64,000 nucleotides of DNA from contig BSYQ01000012.1 of assembly GCA_030272585.1 (NCBI GenBank), positions 1,488,001-1,552,000 on the forward strand. The letters run 5' to 3'. Origin of the DNA: Bryopsis sp. KO-2023. Its lineage: Eukaryota > Chlorophyta > Ulvophyceae > Bryopsidales > Bryopsidaceae. The notes below the pieces were generated by a model. It was not told where the DNA came from, made no database searches, and saw only the letters and a list, made by a program, of their open reading frames with translations. Below, piece by piece: positions 35,750-50,000 of this stretch (its first letter is position 1; every line of letters starts with the position of its first letter). The translations under genes were made by a program, and so were the position numbers.

Positions 35750-36348
35750 GTGTGGATAACATTTTTGCTATTGACGTCGGGGATATGCTCGGCGCGCGTC
35801 TTGCAGCAGGATGCCCCCGAGGCGGCCGAGGGCGGTGGCTTCCTGTCCAGCGAGCTTCCTTTGGAGGTCATCGTGACCACCCCCTCGAACCTCGCCGATA
35901 ACTCGACGGAGCGATTGACAGTACGAAACAAACAAGCGCTCACGGTGCGTCTCCATATTGCCAGAAATTCACGCCGCACCACGACAGGGCCTCACTCTTT
36001 TGCGATTACGTAATAATCATCTGCATGGGAATGAGTGATCGATGCTTGGTGTCTTTTCTCACTCTTTTTTTTTGGTATCATTACATCGTCACGCAGTATT
36101 CGTTTTGAAAAGATCCGATCCTCGACTATGTTGCTGGTGCATTGTTCCAGGTTGTTTTTTCCCGATCTGTGATTGCTTTGGGGCAAGATTTTGGAAAGAC
36201 ATCGCTGCCAGACGACAAGGTGGGAGGATCAGCTTTTGGATCTTTAACTCAGCCCCCAGCACTTGAGATGATTTTCAACCTTGCAGCCACCTCCAACATC
36301 ATACCAGCAACACCAGCCGATACAAAAATAAAAATAAATAAATAAATA

Positions 36349-36379
<31 letters not shown>

Positions 36380-37687
36380 TGCTAAATGCAGTGCCAGAAG
36401 TTCAGGGGAAAACAGCCGCAGTTCGCTGGAATTTTTTTTTGGAGGGGCAGTAATACCTGGCACAGGGATTTTGCTTATGATGCCGATCCCAAACGCAATT
36501 CAAGCAGTATGGCTTTCTCACTTTGTTTCATGAGTCGAGGGGGCAATAAAGTGTGATTTGATTGCTGCAGGTTCCCTTTTTTTTGGAGCCGGAGATTCCT
36601 GGTCGATTTCGCTGGGTTACCACCTACATTGCCAGATGGGATCCTGATGAGAATTGGCCATTGGATTCTGAGGTTAAATTTACATTGAATAAAAGACTGA
36701 GAACACATGATGGTAGGTTTTCTCGCTCGATAATTCAATGCAAGGTCCCTATGGCTGACATGCTGAATGCTTCATGTAGTTTGAAAACAAGGTGATCTAG
36801 CATTTCAGCATATGGAAATGACAGCATGGGTTGGGGGGCCAATAAAATCCTGATCAGTGGATGTGGAAATTGCTGCAAATTTTTGCGGACATGATGTTCT
36901 TGCCCTCATTAGGTCCAGTCTGACAGACTACAGAAATGGGGCGGGACAATTTTTTGGTTATTGAAGTTCAATGTGATTTTCCTCATGAGTATTTGAAGGT
37001 TTTCTTTTTTGAGGGCGGCGTGTTGGTTTAGGGAAGCTCACTGCAACTTGTTTTTTTTTCCAATGTTTTGCAGGAATTTTGTTTCAATCGGAGGGAAATC
37101 CAGGATCAGTCATTTTATCGACGCCCTCTTTGAGAATGGATATCAGGAATGTCAAGTCGGAAAAAGCAGCCAATCTTACTGACAATCGTTGGGATCCTAA
37201 TGCTGGCCTGATGTCTGACATACTGCCAGAAGTCCCGCCTGATGGTGAGTCAACTCTTAACTCGAATTAGTCACCCCATGTTGAAAGAACTGTTTGCTTT
37301 AGGCTATAAATGAAATACTTGAGCCGAAATAAAAGGAAAAAAAAATACGTTTTTGAGAAAAAAAACACGAGAAAACAAAGTGAAAAAAAGTAAAAAAAAA
37401 TCTTATCTTTCTTTCTTTTTTCGAGATTTGTGGGTGCAAGTCGAGTTTGTTTTTGTTTTTGTTTTTTCTGGCAGAGGGATGTTTTCAACCTTTGAAATTT
37501 TTTCTGAATGAATTTTTCCCCACCTCCCTGTCCAGGTGTGATCAAGCTGAGGTTCAACACCAAAGTTTCTGTGACAGCCCTGCAAGAAAATTTGAAGGTA
37601 AGGGAAAAATCAATTAAAAAAAACCACAACGTACATTTCGTTTAAAGGTTTAAACTATTTTCAAAGCTTAATCAGAAATTCCAGATT

Positions 37688-37720
<33 letters not shown>

Positions 37721-40700
37721 ACTTTTCTTTTTTGGAAGAAAATATATCCTCCCAGGAAAAAAGCATTATCAGGCTTTGGCATTCTCGAATTTGAAGGAAA
37801 AACAGAACATCTTTTCATAGTTTCTTTGGTGGAAAAAATGTTGAAAAAACGTTAAGAGTTATATATATATGTACATATAATGTATTTGGGGGGTGCATTC
37901 GAAAGTAAAAGAAAAAGAGATGGGGGTTGCTCATTTTCATGGGGGTGTGTTTTTCAGGTTTTGATTGATTCTTCCAAGGAGCCGGTCGAAGGGTTGGGAG
38001 TTAAAGTGCAGCCTTGTGATCCTAAGTCTGACATAATTTTTTCCCCAAAGCCCTGCCTCAGAGTAAGAAATTTTTTTCTCATGCATGTGGCTGTGTGAAA
38101 TATATTTGCAGCCGAAGAGGAAACGAAAAAAAATAAACACGTGTCAGCATTTGATTTTCGGAGAAGGAAGGCCGAAAAGCAAAAATAAAAAATATACAGG
38201 AGGCCGGCAAAAATTAAAAAAATACATATATATCATATCATATCATATATATAGGGTCAAATATGGCGTCAGGTTTATATGTGTGTGCAAGTGTAAAGGT
38301 TATTTTTGCAGATGGAATAAATAGATTGCCTCCAGAGTAGACTTCAAATCTTATGAGTACGAAAAATATGGAAATTTTCAGTTTGAAATTTTCAATGATG
38401 AAATTCGTTTGAATGTTGTTGCAATAAGTTTTCGAATCATTTTTTTTTCCCCAATGCCAATTCTCTTTGTAATTGTTTTGCTTTTCCTGACTTCCTACCT
38501 TTTTTTTCTTTTCAACGAAAGTGCAAGGTGCCGATAATGGAATCAGAAAAAAGTCAGGAAGAAGATGATTGTGCTGAGGTGTCGATTGATGGGGATCTCC
38601 AGCTCGAAACAAGGTGGGGTGCATCTTGAAAAGTGTTTCTTTTTTTATTAGGGCTGGCAAAAAAGCAGCAAAAAAAAAACCACCCAAAATATTAAAAATA
38701 GTCTGGCATCCACTAGCTTCTAAAATTTTGAATCGATCAACATCTCCAAAACAAACTTTCAAAAGTCCGAACAGAATTTCTTGATTTTTTACTTTTTATT
38801 TTCCCGTTGAATTGAGTTTGATTCAATTTTGTGAAATTTTGGCAGCGATTTTTTTTTTTGCACGTTGGGACATGAATATATATATTTTTTTTCCATGACA
38901 TGAATTCAACTTTTATTTTTTTTTAATTGATTTTTTTCTGCTTGTTGGTTGCAGATATGCTCTTTTTTTGGCTGAAGGTGTCCAGTACAGCAAAAAAAAC
39001 GGTGCCTTGAAAGCCGAAAAAAAAGTCACTTTTGGAGGCTTGAGGAAATTTAAAATTCCGTTTTTTGACAGAAGAGAAGGGTGAGGCTGATAAACGAATG
39101 TACATTCAAATTTGTGGAATTCGTTAATTTGAATGATAAACAACAGAAAAAAATAAAAAAATTATTTAAAAAGAATAAATAAAATAAATAAATATATATA
39201 TATATATATATATACAATCAGAAAATAATTTTTAAATAGAAAAAAATATTTTGATTCAACTGTTTTTTCGATTATTGATTGATAGCGCTATTTTGGGCTG
39301 CCTGCGTGAAGATATTTTTGAAAAGAAATATATCAGATGTTGAGAAAATTCCAGCAAAAAAAAAAAAAGCAATTTGGAAAAGAAAAGGTGAGGAAATTTG
39401 AAAATGGAACAAGACATGAACTATGAAATAAAGGAATTGCTGAAAGAGAGTGTTTTTATTTTTTTATTTTTTGGGGTTTTTTTTTCTAGACGTCGTACCT
39501 CGGTGCGCACGAATTTCCTTCGAATGTGGCTTCCTCATGGATTGGAGAAAAATAACGAGTCAGACATACAAGCACTGAAACAACAGTTTGCTATAACGAC
39601 CGAGGATGGAAACGAGGTGAGATGGGGGGAAGTCCAGAACGAAAAAAAAAATGAAATTTCAAAAAAGCATCTTGATTTTTTTTTTTTTGTCGATCCATCC
39701 TCACAGGGACGAACTCTCGACAGTGTTTTCATTTTTATCGAAATAAAATTTCGGGCTTTCGACTTTGCTTTCGTTTCTGGATGAGGGGTGGGGAATATCC
39801 CCATGACTCATCCATCTGAATTTTTTTTCCATTTCTTTTTTTTTTTTGAGGGAGTGAGTTAAAAAAAAAAAGTGTTTTGGGGGGTTTTTTGAAGGTGGAG
39901 TTTGAGTTGGAGCTGGAGAATAAATCTGTCTTGAGGATTTCGACATCTTTTCTCCCAAACACAAATCACACGTAAGATATTTTTTTTAACTTGTCTTTTA
40001 ATTAACTTTTTAAATACGAGCTCACAACAGGGGAAATAACAAGCTAAATGCTGAAGGAATTCACCAAAAAAAATAAAAATTGTTATATTTTTTTAATTCT
40101 TTTCCTGCTATGTTTCTAAGGAAAATGTCGAGGAGGAGGATTAAAAAAACAAGCAATTCTGAAAACACATAAAACAACCTTTTGCTTTTAAACAAAATAA
40201 AAAGGGCCAAATGAAAATCCTCCATTGTTTTTTTAATTTATTTTTCTTGATTTGAAAAATGCCCTGGCTGCCCCAATGCCATTTCTCACAGAAATTATTC
40301 TTGTATATTATGCATCTGATTTTATTTTTTTTTTCCTTGTTTTTTCTTTTCCCAATCAGAATTTCTGTGGATGGATCGAGCGACATTTTGGATGGATATG
40401 GCCTACCATTGGAATCGTCATCGATCAAAATTTTGACCAGAAAAATTGACGATACATTCAGCCCGTTCCAGGCGCGCGGGTATGTTATTTTTCTTGCAAA
40501 AAAACACTTTCATCTATACTTTTCCGATTCCAACTCAACCCCCCCCCTCTCCTCCTCCCCAAACAAATTAAAAAAACAAAACAAAACAGAAAAGCAAAGC
40601 AAATATCATCGTATGCTTAAAGAGCTCTTTAGAATTTGGACCACGAAATATATAACAAGAAAAAAACAAGAAAAAAATGGAAAATTTTCGTTGAACTGCT

Positions 40701-43700
40701 TTTTTTTTCTTTTCGAACAGGTTGCTCCGACTTTTTTTTTTTTTTTGGTCTCTTCATGGAGATTCTTTTCGAAATGTGTATGTGTGTTTCTTTCTCGATT
40801 TCTGTATTTTTCATTTTTTTTTTTTTTTTTTCAGCTATGCAATTTTCGAAGCCGGGGAAGATTGGGGGCAAAAGATTGTTGCAGCTTTCAAAGGAAATGC
40901 TACATCTTCCTGCGCGGACCTCGAAGCAAATATGGTCAACATATTCCCAGTTGTTGGCTCAAGACAGATCAACTCGATTTTCGGAGATTTCCTAGCCCTC
41001 TTTCCCTCTAGTCGATCGTCATTAGCTCAGGATCTCGGAAGGCCAAGTAAGCAAAAAATTTAAAAATTGAACACATGCAAAACGTACAACCCTGTTTTTC
41101 GCACTGGGTTCCGAAAAATGAAAAATGGGAGGGGGAAAGAAAAGAAAAAGAAAAAAAAACATTAAAAAATCTTCCAAAGTTCGTTCCTGGCTAGTTTCGG
41201 TTGTTCAGTAAGGATTATTATAGGTATGCGTCAACCCCTTCCCAGTTGATCTTTTTTTTGAAAAAGTTGCTGATTGGCTTGGTGGCTGTGGTGCGACTGT
41301 TCTTTTTTTTTCTCATTTTTTTTACTTTTTCTCGATTTGGCAGTTGCGATATTGAAGCAAGGAAATCCAGGGTCCACAGAGCTGGCGGAGATTGATATTG
41401 CAAGATATTTAAACCCAACAGGGCTGGTCGCCACTGAATATTGCAGGTGGAAAAGTTTTTAAGTGAATGAACAACAGAAAGAAACGTATCAACGAGCTCT
41501 CTTTAAGAACTATATATAAACTTTAAAAACAAGCCCTGCAAATGATCGCAGCGATTATTCTCTGCACAAATTTTGCAGCACACTGTGCCAATTTTCAAAA
41601 GTTGGGACGATTTTTGTCTCATGGTGCTTTTTTGGAATGCTGATGTCTCATTCTTCTTTTTGTTTTAAGGCAAAATAGCAACAGACTTTCACAGATGCTG
41701 ATAAATGAGTCTGACATGCAAGCGCTCATCCTTGGATCCAAAGATGGCCAGAGCATTGTGTGGGTGACTTACATGAAAACTGGAAAACCAGTTGAAGGGG
41801 CCAAAGTTACGCTTTTTGATTCTCAGGTAAGGCCTTGGTGTTTTTTTTTTGTTTTTTTTTGTTTTTTTTTTTGCAGTGTCCCTGCCCATCATGGCTATTA
41901 ATAAAAAAGAGATTTGATTTCTTGGGTAGTGTGATTTCAGCAAGGGTTTGTTTTGGAAAAGAAGCACGCCTTCCCAAAAAAATAAAAAAAGGAAACAAAA
42001 GGAAAAAAAGGGAAAAAAAAGTGAAAAGGTTTGTAGAGGTCAACATGGAATTTATTTATTTTATTTTATCTTTATTTTTTTTGCTCAAAAAATGAGGATA
42101 CATAATATGTTGCAGTCAGGGGAAATACTTTACTTTGGAAAAAAGGCAAAAACAAAACACCCTCTGGAGTTGAAAGTTTCATATCCTCAGCTCATCCATA
42201 TCGATGTTCACATATTTAAAAAATAAATAAATAAAAAAAAAAAAAAAAATAAGAAATAGCACTGATGATAATGATTGAGAAGAAACAAAACACACCACAA
42301 TAATAAGGATTTCTGTTTGTTTTTTTTTTCCAAAATCCCCCTTAGGATGATGAGGTCCCGAGGTCATTGGCCAGCAATTCAACAGATGCAGAAGGGAGAG
42401 CTTTTTTCCTGTATGGCTTGACCAGTGCCAAATTCGCCCACGTGGAATTTCGAAAAAAATCACTGTTCATCAGGAAGATTTATACTGAATTCAATGATGC
42501 TGAAGAAAATGGGGCTACCATTGTTTTGGACAGAGCATTAGTAAAGCCTGGAGACACCCTTCATATCACAGGTAGGAATTTTGAAAAAATGTTTATACAT
42601 CAGATAAGACCTTTTTCTGGCTTTTTTTTTTGGGGGGGGGGGGGTTGAAGGGGCAGAAAAATTAATTTGTAAAAAAGAATAAAAAAAGACTTATTAATAA
42701 CCTATTTCCTGGTTAGGTTTTTTTTTTTTTTTTTTCCCCTAGAATAAATGAACAATGTGGTTCCTTTTGCTGCTGTTTGTTTTTTATTTCATTTTTTGGG
42801 GGGTGTATTTATTGTTTCCATGTTTTTTGTTTTTTTTTGCAAAATGCAGGTTACCTCAAGGAGCCGCTTCCGACCCCGCCTCTGTGGATTAGGATATTTC
42901 CTCCATTTGATCCCGAAAGTTTCGACAATCCGACTTTTCCCATCGAGTTGGATGAGAAATTTGGGAGCTTTCAGCTGGAGGTCCCCGTTCCTGAAAATGC
43001 AACCGCCAAAGCTTACGAGGCTACCCTCTTGAATTCAGAAGACCTTAATGTTCCAGACTTTTTCACTGTGGGGGATCCAAGGCCTCCCACCGTAGGTCTG
43101 ACTGTTGATGCTCCCCGTTGGGTAAGTGTTTTTTTGCCGTGTTTTTTTTCTTTTTTAGTTTAATAAAAGTGCTGTTATTGTTTTTTTTCGTTGTTTTTTT
43201 TTCATAAGAGTGTTTTCTCCCGTGTTTTTTTTTTCCAGCTCCACATGTAGTTTGGTTTCAAGGGAGATTCTGAAAGTTTCATCGGTTTTTTGTTTTTTGT
43301 TTCTTTTTTTCAGTCCAAGCCTGATGCGAAGGTGCTGGTTAATATCACAACAGAAAGTTTTATCGGAGCTGCTATTGGGGATGCAAAAGTTACGCTCAAG
43401 TGGTTCATCCCAGGTGAAATATGTTCTTTTCTGTTTTTATTGTTTATGTCGAACATCAACTTTCTGGACATTGAAATCAATATGGGGCTGTAGAGGCTCT
43501 GAAGCTTTGACTATTTATTTTTTATTTTTTAAATAATTTATTTGTTAATTTTAATTTATTTTTATTTTGGGGGGGGAAGCTTCATGATGATTTTCCATAA
43601 ATCAGTTCCGGATACGCTGAAGGCAAAAAAACAACATATACATAAATATCGATCAACATTCCACTAGTTTTTCGCATACCCTTTCTTTTGTTGGTTCATG

Positions 43701-43992
43701 AAAAAATTCTACAATCAAAGATTTGACAATCTTGAGTCTCTAATAATACTCAGCTGATGAAAATTGAACTTTAATCTATTTATATATTCTACACTAAGGT
43801 GGTGCCCCTGATGGTGGAACGCTGGAGGAAGAAGTCGAGCTGATCACAGATTCTTCGGGAAAAGTTTCGACGGAAATAGATCTGGGTTCCCTGGAAAAAA
43901 CGCCTCCCACAGACGAAAGTCTAAAAATTGAGGTTTCTTGGGTGGGGCCCACCAGAGAGCTCCTCGAAGAAAGCACATCAGTACTGTGAGTG

Positions 43993-44024
<32 letters not shown>

Positions 44025-47000
44025 TGTTTTCAACTTCTTGTTGAAATTGAAATTGTTGCTCTGTCAGTTCTGTGAGTGTGGTGTTACTTTTTTTTAGTTT
44101 TTTTTTTTTTCCTCCTGTGTCTTATCCACTGTGTGTGAATTTCTCCATCCAGCATCCAGATCAGCGTTGAATTTGTTTCTATTTCGCTTGGATGAGAACT
44201 TTTTTTTTCTTCTAAATCAAGACAACTACCCCCCCCCCCCCCCCGCTCCCCCTCCCGACCGATTTCCCAAAAAAACATGCATTGTGATATATCTCATCGA
44301 TACGTTTTCTTTCCAATCACCACCATAACTCAGTTTTCCAATTCCTATTTTTCTTAAACAATGTTGCATTTTTTTCCAGGTTGAGGGAAGCGGATCTGGT
44401 TATCGACATCGATCAAACCCTTTTCACCGATTTCCCTGGCCAAGAGTTTGGTGTGAAAGTGCGTCTTTCCGACCTTGATCAAAATCCTCTCGAACAAAGG
44501 ACAGTGGTTTTGAACCTCAAAAAAATTTCCAGCCCTGTCAAAAATATAGACGATATTCCAGACATGGCCTCTGAACCTTTGGACGAGCCCATCGTGCATT
44601 CTTGCGAAATCAAATCGAGTGAGTTTTCAACAGAAAAAAAACTTAAATAAATAAAAAAAAAGGAGGCCCCCCCCCCCCCCCCTCGTGAAAGGCACACCAT
44701 GTTGTTCGCAGCAGTTTTCTTTTTTTTTTTTGTTTTTTAAATATATATTTTCGGCAAGAATATGAAAGCTCGAATCCGTTGTTTTTCTTAATCAAACAAT
44801 GCATTACTCTTCTTATCTTTTTTTCTTTTTCTTATTTTTCTTCTTATTCTTTTTCTTATTTTTTAGAGGGGGGAACCACAGTGGATCCGATGGACATAAC
44901 ACTGTTTTTTTTCGACATGTTTTCTCACTAGTTGGAAAAAAAAGATCACAAAAAGCGCAACGTTGATCGACCTGGATTTATTAAGAGGAAAAAAGAATTG
45001 TGCGAGTGAATAATGTTTTTTTTTTTTCTCTTTTTTCCCCAGATTCGGAAGGGTATGATTGTCGATTATCGCTCCCTGACTTGGGCTATTTCGCCTTGGA
45101 GGTTTGTGTCGAAATCGACACCGATTCCGGGGAGCAGCTCTGTCAGATCACCATCCGTGGAAAAACGGCTAAAGAATGGAACAGATTCAAGTAAGCGAAC
45201 AATGCCAATTCTTATTTTAGTTGATTAAATTAAAAAAAAAAAGACAAAGTGAGAAGTAGATTTCATAAGAAATTTATAGGGAAAAAAAACAAGATCAAAC
45301 CTAGAAAACTAGACGGCGGATGGAGCCCTTTTCGTTTTTGTGACGTACCGATATTGGTACAGACCCAACATTCTCTAGTTGAAATCGTTGATGAGAATCT
45401 GTTTGGCTGCATTTGAACAGGGGAGGGGGGGCTGAAAATAAAAAAAAACATTTCACTTTTGAATCAAAAACATACAGCTTACTAATCGAACATATTTCGT
45501 TGTTTTATTTTACAGACGTGATACCCCTCTGAGGATGGAGCTCGTGAGTCTGACAGAGGGCCCCCACGAAGTCGGAGATCAGTTAAGATTCGGAATCGAA
45601 AATCCTTACAGAAACGTCGGAGATCAGTTAAGATTCGGAATCGAAAATCCTTACAGAAACGCAATGGCTCTCGTCATGTGGGGGAGTGATTCTGGGATCG
45701 ATCACATGGTATGGAAGAAAAATTCCGAAAACCCAATGACTAATCGGTGGAGGTTGTTTATGTTGTTTACAAGTCTTTTCAGATTTTTTTTTTTCAATCA
45801 TCACATGAAACTGGGCACTGCTCCAGTGGTAAAATTTATTCCCCCAAAAGTCAGGATTTGCTGAAAAAAATGGGATCTTCAGCAGAATGGTTTCGTGTGT
45901 GTGTGTGCAGATTATGCCCATCAACGACAGCAGTTTTCATGAATTCTCGATCGTTTTGGGCGAAAACTGCGAAAGGGGTTGCAGCCTGAGTGTGGGAGTG
46001 ATGGTCCCCAGACAGACGGAGGGCGTCGCTCTGAATCCCAAGGGAGTCCCCGTTTCGAAACTGTTTGATCTGGCCTCGCCCCATTCAACCAGGCTGTCCT
46101 ATGAAATCGACATCAGACAGGTCTGTGGATGTGGTGGGAAATATTGTGGCAATCATTTTTTTTGGGGAAAAACTTATGCAAGAGTGAATCAATGCATCGC
46201 TAAGTTTGGATACCTCCAGGTCAATGCGTCAATATCACTCAAATATTTTCCCTTTTTTTTGGGGGGGGGGGCAGGAGGGAGGATTGGATATTTTCGTTGA
46301 TAATATCGAGTGGTTTGTTCCTGAGATATTTGTGTGGATTAATATTGGTGCAGTCAGTGCCCCTGGATGTGGAGATCTCGTTTCCAGATATTGAAGAGGA
46401 TGAATCCAAAAACTTTGTGATTTCCCCTGGGGAAAAAACAACCATTCAAGTCAATATCACCGATCCAGAAATTGACGAGGCCGAAGTCACAGTGATTGCT
46501 GTGGACAAGGCCATCTTCGAGCTGCTGCCCCATCCCCTCACGGATTTGACGGATATTCTGGAATTTATAGCTTTTCCTTTTGAGTTTGCGTTTCGGAGGT
46601 CGGGGGGTGACCTGATGTCTCCAAGGGCCATCGAAGCCTTGATCCAAGATTTCATGAGAAAAAAGGAAATAGATCCATGGTTTGAGCCAGTCAGCCAGGT
46701 CAGCAATAATTAAATAAATAAATAAATAAATATATGTATATTTTATTATTTTTTTCGTCGCTTCGTTTGTGCCCATATTCCCTAATCAAGGGTGCAGGGG
46801 TAGAAGCTTTCTGAGTTTTTTGTTCGTTTTTTTTTTTTTTTTTTCTTTTCCCCCCTCCCGTTCCGTTGATGAGGTTGAGGTTTGCAGTTATTAATCAGTA
46901 TTGCTAATATCGCCATATTATCATTTTTCTCTTCCCTGTTTGCAAAAAAAAAAAAAAAAAAAATCGATTCACTTTTTTTTTCCTTTTTCCGAATCGTCAT

Positions 47001-50000
47001 TTTCTAATTCCAATGATGTAAATAAAAAACTCCAGGAGTTGAATTTATGGTCAAATTCATATTTTCGACATGGTGAAAATACTTTTTTTTTTTTTTGGTG
47101 TAACCAGCTTGCTGACACATTCGCTTCACCGGTGGATAAAACGGAGGAAGAATTCGTGGATTCTAGGAGCCAATTCGTGACTGTGGATGGAGATGGACCG
47201 GTTTGTTTCGGCCGAGATTGTGATTATGACACCTCCGACTACTTTGGCTACGATTCCTTTGACTACGGAGGTCTCGCAGCGGGAGGTGTGTGTTTCTTGG
47301 AAATTGCAAACCATTATTTGTTTATATTTCTGGGTTTTTTTGGGGGGGGAAATGGAAACCGTTGTTCGTTTATATTTCTGAAAATATGTGGGTTTTTTTC
47401 TGAAAGTAAATGGAAACCATTGTCCGTTTCTTTTCTGAATATATTTTTTCTGTCCATGTCTATTTTTCGGGGAAAACGATCTTCCAGCCACAGTAAGTTC
47501 CAGCATCTCTCCAAAAAGAAAGCGCTTTTTTGATTTACAGCACCCTTTTGTTTTCCTAAATTTCTTTCATTCTCTGAATGACTGGGCAGTTTGTCGAAAC
47601 AAATACAGAAAAAAACAATATGCATGATTCAAGCACAACAATAATACTTGCTTGTTATGGTAAAAAAATTCATCAACAACTTTAAGTTTCTGTAAAAATA
47701 AAACCCCAAGACTCCACCGGTCAGTCTCTCAACATAATAAAAAAAAAAAAGGAAAGCAATCGACACAGCATCCATTCGTTTTGCTCATTTGTTTTCCTGG
47801 ATAAACAGTGGCAGTTCCAAAGTTGGCACCTGCTGCTGCCCCTTTAGCCAGTGCTGCTGATGGCGGCCGAGGACTTATCCAAGCAGAAGAAGCAGAAACA
47901 TCAGCTGACAGCAGCATCTTCAGTCTCGCCTCGAGTATACTACCCCCACCTTCAAGCAGCGTTCGAGTTTTGGAGGACTTCGTGTCGACAGCACTGTTTG
48001 AAACCGTGATTGCGAAGGGTGGGATCGCCACCGTCAATTTCACGGCACCTGAAAACCTTGGGACGTTCAACATCAGAGCTTACGTCGCAACTGGTGGGTG
48101 GGCCCACTTCCAACCATGATCACCACCAAAATATCCGAAAGATGGGGCAATTTGGATCTTCGGGGGGGGGGGGGTCAACGTCGTAGTGCTTGTTCATGTT
48201 TTTTCTCATGTCATAATCAAAATTATTTTCTCCACGGTAAAAGATGGCTTAGTGGGTTTTTCGTCTCAACTTCTTGTTGCAGCGAATGAAAAGTATGGCA
48301 GCGTGGAAAGGGAGCTTATTGTGAGGCGAGCGGTTTCGCTGACGCCATCGGCACCAAGATTTGCCCGAGTGGGGGATGAATTTGAGGCGGGGGCAGTGGT
48401 CACCGTTTCTGGGACCAACCCATCACAGGCAAATGTTTCAATTGCCATCGAGTTGTTAGAGGGGCCATCCTTGGAAATCGTTGGGGAGTCTCAAAGGATT
48501 GTTAAACTGGGGGAAGATGGCACGGAGGAAGTCAGATTTCGGTTCAAAGCCAAGCAAATGGGGGAAGCAAAATTCAAGATCACCGCAGGTATGTGAAACC
48601 TAAAGTCATATTTTCTGGGAACATATGGATTAACACTGGCCTGTTTCATGTTTCAGAAACATGATAAATAAATAAATAAATAAACATGTCTTTTATCTGT
48701 GTTAACTTTTCGATGTGTGGGTGTTTTTCTGGAAGAAATTGTAAGCCAAGGTGCCAGTGATGCCTTGGTCATAAACTTTCCGGTGGAGGGCTTGCAAGAG
48801 GCGGTGACTGTCGCTACTTCTTTTGCCATCGATGGAAATTCAAGCAGCCAGTGGCAAGAGGGATTGCAGCTGCCTCAAGCTGTCCCTGGAAGCGGAGCAA
48901 TCGCGATCCAAGCTGGAGTGGGGCGCCTGCCGGCTGTCCTCTCCATGGCTGATCAGCTCTACGAATCAAATCCAAAGTAGGAGCAACATGCCACCCCTTC
49001 TTTGTTTCTTGCGAGGAATCCATGGTCCTATGTATTTCTCTACAATGCTGGAGAGACTCATAAACTTAAGGGAGCCAACATAGCTCAGGTTTCTTTTTTG
49101 TCTTGATTTTGGTTTTCTGAATTAATATATCCCCTGTTTTCGACAGCCACAAGTGTCCCATCGATGCGACCTTTGCTTTGGCATTGGTGGCCGTCCCCTT
49201 CATAACGGAGACTTACAAGGTGTTGGACCTGGATCCAGCCAGCCTGGACGAAAATAGTCTGGAGGTCATCAGTGGCATCCAGTCCAATTTCACCAGTGCC
49301 CTGGAATCCTTACAAGAAATGACCCGGGATGAGATCGGGCTGGACTACTTTTTGAACTGCAAGAAATACCCTCGAACTTTCCCCACACAGCCATCACTGA
49401 CCATGAATGCACGAGGGGTGTTTCTGCTGGGTTTGTTGAAGGAGGACTTGGACACCCTTGAAAGAGAGGTAAGAACGCCTCTTCTTTGACTCTTTTTGAC
49501 CAGAGTGTTTCCTCCTTGAAAAGGTCACTTATGATCTCTTGTTTGAAAAAGGTTGTGAAAAATGGCATCCCTCCTTTGGAGTCCTTGAACGGAGAATGGA
49601 CTTCCGCCTTGGAAACTGCCCTTCTCGACGAAGCAGAGTCCAGCAGAAGAAACAACCTAAGGAACGACCAGCCCATTCGCCTTCATAGTGTTGCTCTGGC
49701 ACGGTAAGGGGAAAAACAATGGCAGTGCAGTGGTGGAAAAGAAAAGAAAATTGGAGGGAGACAGTCCTGGGAGAAAAAACATGATTTTACTCACTGAAAA
49801 CTGAGTATTTCTCTCTTCTGTTACAACCTCAGGGCTGCTTTGGGTGGGGACTGGGTTCCGCCACCAGAGACCAGCAAACAAATCGTGGAAGACCTGTCCA
49901 TGGACAGACTGTCGCAAGAGTTCGATTCGATGGACGTCGAGAGTCAGACATTCTACATCCTGACCCGCATTTCGATGGATGGAGGGGAAAACCACCCAGA

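Noticed and set aside
39709..39783. Alternative A2M exon after a CTCACAG acceptor
   Set aside because: It reads an unlikely Phe-rich peptide to a TGA. Skipping to 39895 keeps phase and gives A2M-like sequence.
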